Origin: Prevotellaceae bacterium
GTDB lineage: Bacteria; Bacteroidota; Bacteroidia; Bacteroidales; UBA932
NCBI GenBank assembly: GCA_031259225.1
Contig: JAIRLT010000118.1
Span: 1 to 8,765 of the forward strand
DNA: 8,765 nucleotides
Direction of reading: 5' to 3'
In this document: positions 4,982 to 8,765 of the stretch, piece by piece
Position numbering within the stretch: the first letter of the stretch is position 1
Layout of the letters: each line of letters starts with the position of its first letter
The notes under the pieces: generated by a model
The model's input: only the letters and a program-made list of their open reading frames with translations
Database searches by the model: none
What the model was told of the DNA's origin: nothing
Translations under genes and position numbers: made by a program

Positions 4982-5423
4982 ATACTATTTCTTTTGGTGT
5001 TCTTATATCTATCGTAGAATAGCCATATTTCAAATTGATAGAATTGTATTGCCGGATACGAAAAAAATTTACCATGTGTTTAAAGTTCCAGCTTATTAAA
5101 CTATCAACTTTTAAGACGCTTGCCATCGCGATGTGTTGCGCATCGGAGTGGAATTTAGGTGTTAGTGCACCCTCTTGGATATATCGGTCGGCGAGGAGCA
5201 ACTGTTCTTCTGTAACAGAAGCCAGTTCCAGATATGCAGGGGGTATGCTGATAGGCAAATCACGAATAATGGCAGGCGCTTTTTGTAATTCATCTACCAC
5301 CACATTTGATAATACAATTGTAAACTTCCCCTGTCTTACCTGCTCAAAAAAGGGAATAGTCCATGCTGAAAATTCCGTATCGTTGAAACCTCCCCAAACA
5401 GATGTATCCACGTAAAATTTCAT
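4968..5423 (-). CDS. PIN-domain protein, putative toxin (second PIN subgroup)
   Basis: 151 residues. The N-terminus KFYVDTSVWGGF carries the first PIN aspartate (Asp6); Glu45 in VVVDELQKAP, Asp94 in HSDAQHIAMASVLKVD, and SWNFKHMVNFFRIRQYNSIN at 111-130 complete the landmarks of a subgroup annotated as PIN-domain nucleases with a downstream partner. It is longer than, and clearly different from, the PIN protein at 4059-4427. The expected activity is Mg2+-dependent RNA cleavage. It starts at ATG 5423, 17 bases after a TAACTTTG promoter box, and overlaps the small partner gene by 14 bases. Confidence 0.83.
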   Translation of the reverse strand: MKFYVDTSVWGGFNDTEFSAWTIPFFEQVRQGKFTIVLSNVVVDELQKAPAIIRDLPISIPPAYLELASVTEEQLLLADRYIQEGALTPKFHSDAQHIAMASVLKVDSLISWNFKHMVNFFRIRQYNSINLKYGYSTIDIRTPKEIVYENE

Positions 5424-5440
5424 CTTATATTTTGTTTCTG

Positions 5441-5448
5441 CAAAGTTA
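5441..5448 (-). promoter_or_regulatory. Promoter -7 box of the PIN/partner module
   Basis: The minus strand reads TAACTTTG, fitting TAnnTTTG, 17 bases before the ATG at 5423. The -33 region has no TTTG at the right distance. Confidence 0.55.
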
Positions 5449-5483
5449 GCAAAAATTCTTAACTCTTCTTTTTAATTAAGCAA

Positions 5484-5510
5484 GCCGCCCACCCTTTGCA
5501 GGCGGGCGGC
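5484..5510 (-). terminator. GC-rich hairpin after the peptide gene, copy C
   Basis: Identical in sequence to the copy B hairpin: GCCGCCCACCC and AGGCGGGCGGC around TTTGC. On the minus strand TTGCTTAATTAAAAAG follows, a weaker T-tract than in copy A. Confidence 0.55.
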
Positions 5511-5526
5511 AGTGGTTATTCTATAA

Positions 5527-5555
5527 GTTCGGCAGAGGTGCAACCTCAACCGAAC
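5527..5555. other. Conserved 29-base stem-loop, copy C
   Basis: GTTCGG and CCGAAC outer stem, GAGGT and ACCTC inner stem. The loop differs from copies A and B (GCA in place of AGA on the plus strand) while both stems are kept. Confidence 0.55.
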
Positions 5556-5576
5556 AGGAGTGCAAAAGATATTGTG

Positions 5577-5684
5577 TTACGCTACTCCAGTTTTTTTGTT
5601 TTTCATGCGGTCATGAACGACATTTATAATAAATGCCGCTCCTACGCCCACTGCAAGTGCCAAAAATAAATACGTTAATTCCAT
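5577..5684 (-). CDS. Small single-span membrane peptide (35 aa), copy C
   Basis: Second copy of the peptide at 3811-3918. ATG at 5684, TAA at 5577. The hydrophobic stretch (LTYLFLALAVGVGAAFIINV) and the basic tail (DRMKNKKTG) are the same; the last residue is Ala instead of Val, and one Thr codon is changed silently. It has its own promoter (5748-5781) and hairpins. The conservation of the frame against more variable surroundings supports a translated gene. Function is unknown; a role as a type I-like toxin or as a small membrane regulator is only inferred from its properties. Confidence 0.6.
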   Translation of the reverse strand: MELTYLFLALAVGVGAAFIINVVHDRMKNKKTGVA

Positions 5685-5747
5685 GTTGTTTTATTTTTTT
5701 TGTTTATAAATAAGATAAAAACCATATCCGGCAATAACCGCTGTAGC

Positions 5748-5781
5748 CAAAGGTAAAAAAAATATTCCATTCCCTCACAAA
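5748..5781 (-). promoter_or_regulatory. Promoter of small-peptide gene, copy C
   Basis: Minus-strand TTTG (5778-5781), 22-base spacer, TACCTTTG (5748-5755). The spacer is one base longer than in copy A because of an extra T in a T-run, which may weaken the promoter. Confidence 0.55.
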
Positions 5782-5810
5782 AAAAACCGCCCACCCTCAC
5801 GGGTGGACGT
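5779..5810 (-). terminator. Rho-independent terminator, minus strand
   Basis: CCACCC (5791-5796) pairs with GGGTGG (5801-5806) around a four-base loop, extended by two more pairs beyond one mismatch; on the minus strand a run of eight Ts follows. It lies about 105 bases after the stop of the LRR lipoprotein gene, and its T-tract overlaps the -33 box of the peptide promoter. Confidence 0.75.
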
Positions 5811-5811
5811 T

Positions 5812-5850
5812 TAATTTCTAATTTCTGATTGGCTGGCATGCCGGCACTGC
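5812..5850 (+). repeat. Direct repeat flanking the LRR gene, distal copy
   Basis: The 39 bases match 7763-7801 at about 34 positions, in the same orientation. It contains TTTCTAATTTCTGATT followed by a GGCTGGC...CCGGC segment with a small palindrome. The two copies enclose the LRR lipoprotein gene. Confidence 0.75.
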
Positions 5851-5869
5851 TTTTAGCGTTGCTTGGCGA

Positions 5870-5900
5870 CCGGGCGGAAGAGGGATAACGAACCGCCCGG
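5870..5900. terminator. 8-bp GC hairpin after the LRR gene
   Basis: CCGGGCGG (5870-5877) and CCGCCCGG (5893-5900) form a perfect stem with a 15-base loop, 15 bases after the LRR stop codon. There is no T-run behind it on the minus strand, so it may stabilise the mRNA end rather than terminate. Confidence 0.4.
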
Positions 5901-5915
5901 ATTATATTTTCCTGT

Positions 5916-7733
5916 TTAAGGAATAGCCTCTATGTTTACAAAGTCTTTCCAGACCGTTGCCGCTTTGTAAGCCGCCACAGAGCCTGCCGGCACCTGTAGT
6001 ATGCAGGTGGTTTTATTGACACCGGTAGTATTATTACCAAAAACATTGGTGGCGACAGGTTGCGGTTCCGGGTTATAGTTAGTAATGCCGATCAAGCCGG
6101 TGCAACGGATAAAAGCATAATTTTCGATAGTGTTTACCGATGCCGGAATAGTAACGCCAGTCAAGCCGGTGCAATACTGGAACGCATATATTCCGATAGT
6201 GTTTACTTCACCGGGAATGATGTAACTGCCGAACTTGCCGCAAGGGTAGGTTATCAATGTTGTTTGGTCTTTATTGAACAATACGCCATCAACGGATAAG
6301 TATGCCGTATTGCTCCCGTTTACGTTGATAGCGGTCAAACTTTCACAACGGTAAAAAGCGTCTACGCTAATAAAGGCTACCGAGTTGGGAATGGTAATTT
6401 CGCTCAAGCCGGTGCGTTGAAAAGCAAACTCGCTAATAGTAGTTACCGAGTTGGGTATGGTAATTTCGCGCAAGGCAAAGCAATTGGCAAAAACACCCGT
6501 GTCGATAACGGTTACCAAACCGGGAATAGTAATTTCGGATAAACCGCTGCAACCATAAAAAGCATACTCGCCAATAGTGGTTACCCCATTGCCCATAATA
6601 ACTTTGCGCAAGCTCTCGCTACGTATAAAAGCCATCTCACTAATAGTGGTTACCGAGTTGGGAATAGTTACTTCGGTTAAGCTGGTACCGAGAAAAGCGC
6701 TCACGCCGATAGTGAGTACCGAGTTGGGAATGGTATAAGCGCCGGATTTGCCACCGGAAATATACATTAATATTGTTTGGTCTTTGTTGAATAATACCCC
6801 GTCAATAGAGGAGTATGCCATATTGCCCCCGTCCACGTTGATAGCGGTCAAACTGGAACAAAGGAAAAAAGCGCTATTGTCGATAGTAATTACAGAACTT
6901 GGAATAGTAACCTCAACCAAACCGGAGCATAGGTAAAAAACATACGTACCGACAGTGGTTACCCCCTCCTGTATAACTACCGTTTTGATGTCGTCCCTAT
7001 ACAGGTACCACGACGGTCTGTTAATATCGCCGACATCGTAATCACCCATAGCGCCGTTGCCGCTAATCGTGAGGGTATAGTTTGGGGCAGCGCCGGTGAG
7101 CGTCCAAGTGCAACTGCCCGTAGTACCGGAGGCTGTAGCCTGAATAGTTGCTTTGGCGGTATAGGTTTTCTTCGTTACGCCGTCCTCGGCGGTAACGGTG
7201 TAGGTTACGCCCGTGCCGGTAAAGAAGTCCTGCGCTACACCCGAAGGCGGGTCTATTGTAGCGCCCGGCGAAAGGGTTATAGTTGGAGTCAGGGTCGTTG
7301 CCGCTGTTTCCGACGGGAAAGTATAAGTAATGTCGCTCCCGCTGATATTCCACGCCACGTCATCTACCGTGAATGAAACGATTTCGCAGGCGGTGTGGGG
7401 CGTTCTCGTTGCTTTAGCGGTATAGGTTTTTTTCGTCACGCCGTCCTCGGCGGTAACGGTATAGGTTACGCCCGTGCCGGTAAAGAAATCCTGCGCCACA
7501 CCCGAAGGCGGGTCTATTGTAGCGCCCGGCGAAAGGGTTATAGTTGGCGTCAGGGTCGTTGCCGCTGTTTCCGGCGGGAAAGTATAAGTAATGTCATTCC
7601 CGCTGATATTCCACGCCGTGCTGTTCACCGTAAACGCGGTGATATCACAGGCGGCGCTTTTAGGTTCGTCTTCTTTGCAGCCGGTTACGGCTATCGCCGC
7701 CGCTGCAAGCATTAAGGTTAGTAGTTTTTTCAT
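5916..7733 (-). CDS. BspA-like leucine-rich-repeat surface lipoprotein
   Basis: 605 residues. A lipoprotein signal peptide MKKLLTLMLAAAAIAVTGC places the lipidated cysteine at residue 19; the following KEDE resembles the surface-export signal of Bacteroidota lipoproteins. Two tandem domains of about 80 residues (about 29-108 and 116-195, resembling DUF5018-type Ig-like domains) are almost identical from WNISG to KTYTAKA. A beta-rich linker follows (about 205-245). From about 250 to 550 come BspA-type LRR_5 repeats of about 23 residues with the pattern LTEVTIPNSVTTISEMAF, twice interrupted by an insert with DGVLFNKDQT (310-330 and 481-500). The C-terminus has a VPAGSVAAYKAATVWKDF closing motif. 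Such proteins are exposed at the cell surface and can bind host or matrix ligands; the ligand here is unknown. No promoter is evident directly upstream. Confidence 0.9.
   Translation of the reverse strand: MKKLLTLMLAAAAIAVTGCKEDEPKSAACDITAFTVNSTAWNISGNDITYTFPPETAATTLTPTITLSPGATIDPPSGVAQDFFTGTGVTYTVTAEDGVTKKTYTAKATRTPHTACEIVSFTVDDVAWNISGSDITYTFPSETAATTLTPTITLSPGATIDPPSGVAQDFFTGTGVTYTVTAEDGVTKKTYTAKATIQATASGTTGSCTWTLTGAAPNYTLTISGNGAMGDYDVGDINRPSWYLYRDDIKTVVIQEGVTTVGTYVFYLCSGLVEVTIPSSVITIDNSAFFLCSSLTAINVDGGNMAYSSIDGVLFNKDQTILMYISGGKSGAYTIPNSVLTIGVSAFLGTSLTEVTIPNSVTTISEMAFIRSESLRKVIMGNGVTTIGEYAFYGCSGLSEITIPGLVTVIDTGVFANCFALREITIPNSVTTISEFAFQRTGLSEITIPNSVAFISVDAFYRCESLTAINVNGSNTAYLSVDGVLFNKDQTTLITYPCGKFGSYIIPGEVNTIGIYAFQYCTGLTGVTIPASVNTIENYAFIRCTGLIGITNYNPEPQPVATNVFGNNTTGVNKTTCILQVPAGSVAAYKAATVWKDFVNIEAIP
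7153..7390 (-). repeat. Tandem intragenic duplication, second domain
   Basis: The DNA of the second N-terminal domain is nearly the same as that of the first at 7417-7655, with scattered single-base changes, many silent. This indicates a recent internal duplication or gene conversion in the lipoprotein gene. Confidence 0.85.
7417..7655 (-). repeat. Tandem intragenic duplication, first domain
   Basis: Partner of 7153-7390. The stretch from the GTGCCGGTAAAGAA segment to the CCCGCTGATATTCCACGCC segment is the most alike. Confidence 0.85.
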
Positions 7734-7762
7734 GATAGTTTTTTTTTAGTGTTTTTAATTTC

Positions 7763-7801
7763 TGATTTCTAATTTCTGATTAGCTGGCGCACCGGCACTG
7801 C
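7763..7801 (+). repeat. Direct repeat flanking the LRR gene, promoter-side copy
   Basis: Imperfect copy of 5812-5850 (about 34 of 39 bases), 30 bases upstream of the LRR start codon. It is preceded by one more TTTCTGATTTC unit, so the A/T part itself is a short tandem repeat. Confidence 0.75.
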
Positions 7802-7883
7802 CTACTGCCTGCATTCTTGGAGCAGATTCCTCCGCTTCGCGGCTCGTGCCTCACCGCTCCGGTCGGAATGACGGTTGCGGCGC
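7802..7883. other. GC-rich dispersed-repeat-like segment, left
   Basis: Non-coding. It holds GAGCAGATTCCTCCGCTTCG and CGCTCCGGTCGGAATGACGG. A related segment lies in opposite orientation at 8335-8385 (GGAATGATGAGG side reversed, GCAGATTTCTCAACTCCGC on its minus strand). This type of sequence looks like an interspersed repeat, but I cannot count copies in the genome. Confidence 0.4.
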
Positions 7884-8153
7884 CTGCAGCAAGTCCCTCC
7901 GAGGACGAGGGCAGGGTTTGCGCCCAGTGCGCAAGTCCGTTTCCGGGTGCGGGCAAGGTTGCAGAACATTCTGCAAGTCTGTTTCCGGGTACGGGCAAGG
8001 TTGCAGAACATTCTGCAAGTCTGTTTCCGGATGCGGGCAAGGTTGCAGAACATTCTGCAAGTCCGTTTCCGGGTGTGGGCAAGGTTGCAGAACATTCTGC
8101 AAGTCCGTCCGGGAACTTGGGCAAGGTTTTATCAATAAGTTTTGCACAGGCAT
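7851..8153 (-). other. Possible repeat-containing reading frame downstream of a strong promoter
   Basis: An ATG at 8153 lies about 25 bases after the promoter at 8181-8211 and behind a run of nine As, as Bacteroidota starts often do. The frame gives 100 residues starting MPVQNLLIKPCPSSRTDLQN and then repeats a 14-residue unit (DLQNVLQPCPHPET) four times. Because the 42-bp repeat is a multiple of three, and free of stops in several frames on both strands, an open frame proves little here. It is recorded because of the promoter and leader; it may just be an untranslated RNA or the long leader of the LRR gene. Confidence 0.2.
7884..8127 (+). repeat. 42-bp minisatellite with a palindrome in each unit
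   Basis: Four almost identical units at 7931-7972, 7973-8014, 8015-8056 and 8057-8098, plus a diverged unit before (about 7888-7930) and a partial one after (8099-8127). Each unit holds TTGCAGAACATTCTGCAA, an 8-bp inverted repeat with a two-base loop. The diverged first unit instead has TTGCGC and GCGCAA at that place, so the palindromic character is kept though the bases differ. Confidence 0.9.
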
Positions 8154-8180
8154 ACGTTTTTTTTTCTAAGCTGTGTGGCA

Positions 8181-8211
8181 CAAAGTTAAGAATTACTTTT
8201 TTAATGCCAAA
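8181..8211 (-). promoter_or_regulatory. Strong promoter pointing into the minisatellite
   Basis: Minus-strand TTTG (8208-8211), 19-base spacer, TAACTTTG (8181-8188). This is the best match to the Bacteroidota promoter consensus in the window. No conventional gene follows directly; the next clear gene is the LRR lipoprotein, about 440 bases downstream. Confidence 0.65.
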
Positions 8212-8262
8212 AGTTTTTTTAAATGATGAATTATGAATTTAGTGGTTAGCGCTGACCTTTAT

Positions 8263-8286
8263 AATGTGATGATGTGATGATGTGAT
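8263..8286 (+). repeat. Octamer tandem repeat (RATGTGAT x3)
   Basis: AATGTGAT, GATGTGAT, GATGTGAT in a row. The same octamer family (AATGTGNN) builds the inverted-repeat arms at 278-300 and 697-719. Confidence 0.75.
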
Positions 8287-8334
8287 AATGGACTGGCGCG
8301 GCAGCCACATCTCCAAATCTCCAAATATCCATTG

Positions 8335-8398
8335 CCTCATCATTCCGGGCGAAGCGGAGCGGAGTTGAGAAATCTGCTTCGTCCTGCACTTGCTGCTT
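8335..8398. other. GC-rich dispersed-repeat-like segment, right
   Basis: Non-coding. On the minus strand it reads GCAGATTTCTCAACTCCGCT then CCGCTTCGCCCGGAATGATG, related to 7817-7873 but inverted. The two segments thus frame the minisatellite. Confidence 0.4.
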
Positions 8399-8413
8399 TG
8401 CGCCGCCCGGCAA

Positions 8414-8430
8414 CCTGCAGCAAATGCAGG
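8414..8430. other. Small 6-bp hairpin next to the rpsC terminator
   Basis: CCTGCA, GCAAA loop, TGCAGG; directly adjacent to the larger hairpin at 8432-8461. Confidence 0.4.
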
Positions 8431-8431
8431 A

Positions 8432-8461
8432 GAGGCTGTTCAAATTTTTTTGAACAGCCTC
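8432..8461 (-). terminator. 13-bp hairpin terminator downstream of rpsC
   Basis: GAGGCTGTTCAAA (8432-8444) pairs perfectly with TTTGAACAGCCTC (8449-8461) around TTTT. It is 47 bases after the rpsC stop. The U-run is on the plus-strand side (TTTCCTTTTT), not on the minus side, so the hairpin may work in both directions or rely on the stem alone. Confidence 0.7.
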
Positions 8462-8507
8462 TTTCCTTTTTATGTTTCCGGGATTTTTATTCGGGGGGAT
8501 TTTCTTT

Positions 8508-8765
8508 TTAGCTTTTCCGTTCCCGGCGTTCGCGGCGTTCGCCCCTATCGCGACGCTCGCCCCTGTCGCGGCGTTCGCGGTCGCCGCCGCCACGGTTATT
8601 GCGCGGTCGGCGTTCGCCGCCGGTGCGTTCGCCGGCATTGCCTCCCACGGCAGCATTGCCTACATTGGGCGATAAATCACGCTTACCGAATATTTCGCCG
8701 TTGCAAATCCAGACTTTAATGCCTAATACGCCTACTTTGGTGTGCGCTTCGGCGAGGGCGTAGTC
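8508..8765 (-). CDS. rpsC: Ribosomal protein uS3, C-terminal part
   Basis: The last 85 codons of a minus-strand gene that runs off the right edge. The start reads DYALAEAHTKVGVLGIKVWI, then CNGEIFGKRDLSPN, the conserved end of the uS3 C-terminal domain, which sits at the mRNA entry side of the 30S subunit. After this comes a tail of about 45 residues rich in Arg, Gly and Glu, with repeated GERRDR/GERRER units. Many Bacteroidota uS3 proteins have basic tails; this one is long and repetitive. The gene normally precedes rplP in the S10 operon, but here a hairpin terminator and a repeat region follow. Confidence 0.92.
   Translation of the reverse strand, partial: DYALAEAHTKVGVLGIKVWICNGEIFGKRDLSPNVGNAAVGGNAGERTGGERRPRNNRGGGDRERRDRGERRDRGERRERRERKS

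Larger units (their letters stand above)
5478..5810 (-). repeat. Island repeat, copy C (small-peptide transcription unit)
   Basis: Full-length counterpart of copy A (3713-4040), with the same order of hairpins, peptide gene, promoter and terminator. Differences are concentrated in the hairpin segment (5484-5555), and in three homopolymer length changes. The left end stops at AAGCAAGCC; the sequence between it and the PIN start is not shared with copies A and B except for a similar layout. Confidence 0.9.

Noticed and set aside
7884..8127. CRISPR array
   Set aside because: The 42-bp units are directly contiguous with no unique spacers, and no cas genes are present; it is a minisatellite.
7780..8236. 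Overlapping long reading frames across the minisatellite on both strands
   Set aside because: The unit length is a multiple of three and stop-free in several frames, so open frames are expected by chance; only the one behind a promoter and leader is kept, at low confidence.
8246..8675. Reading frames rich in Ala (both strands) over the rpsC end
   Set aside because: They are shadow frames of the GC-rich Arg/Gly/Glu tail of uS3 and continue through the terminator hairpin.

Overview
The window looks like a chromosomal segment of a Bacteroidota (probably Bacteroidales) genome. Several signs agree: start regions lack Shine-Dalgarno motifs and are A-rich; many genes are preceded by the Bacteroidota -7 box TAnnTTTG, sometimes with a TTTG -33 box; the branching enzyme is of the 'eukaryotic' type found in this phylum; HisB is of the bifunctional type; and there is a lipoprotein with an acidic residue run after the lipobox cysteine, followed by BspA-type leucine-rich repeats.

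Layout. (i) 1-719: the start of hisB (minus strand, runs off the left edge), then a four-helix-bundle (S23/IVP family) gene enclosed by a 23-bp inverted repeat. (ii) 746-2757: glgB on the plus strand. (iii) 2772-5450: an accessory island. It opens with a truncated nucleotidyltransferase remnant (plus) and continues with three complete toxin-antitoxin-like modules, all on the minus strand: HEPN/nucleotidyltransferase, VapB-like/PIN, and PIN/small partner. Each module is preceded, in transcriptional order, by a copy of the same repeat element: copy A 3713-4040, copy B 4667-4790 (truncated), copy C 5478-5810. Copies A and C each carry a complete small transcription unit: a promoter whose -33 box lies in the T-tract of the preceding terminator, a 35-codon gene for a single-span membrane peptide, and conserved 3' hairpins. 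This peptide is the best candidate for something undescribed. (iv) 5812-7801: a BspA-like LRR surface lipoprotein gene with two nearly identical N-terminal domains, flanked by a 39-bp imperfect direct repeat. (v) 7800-8507: a gene-poor stretch holding a 42-bp minisatellite with a palindrome in each unit, a strong promoter pointing into it, two repeat-like GC-rich segments, octamer repeats and a terminator hairpin. (vi) 8508-8765: the 3' end of rpsC with an Arg-rich tail, not followed by rplP as would be normal.

Working together: glgB, hisB and rpsC are housekeeping genes. Between them lie repeats and cassette-like accessory genes. The shared repeats between unrelated toxin-antitoxin modules suggest that the modules were exchanged or accumulated by recombination between repeat copies. 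All functional assignments come from reading translated sequence by eye; no database search was run.
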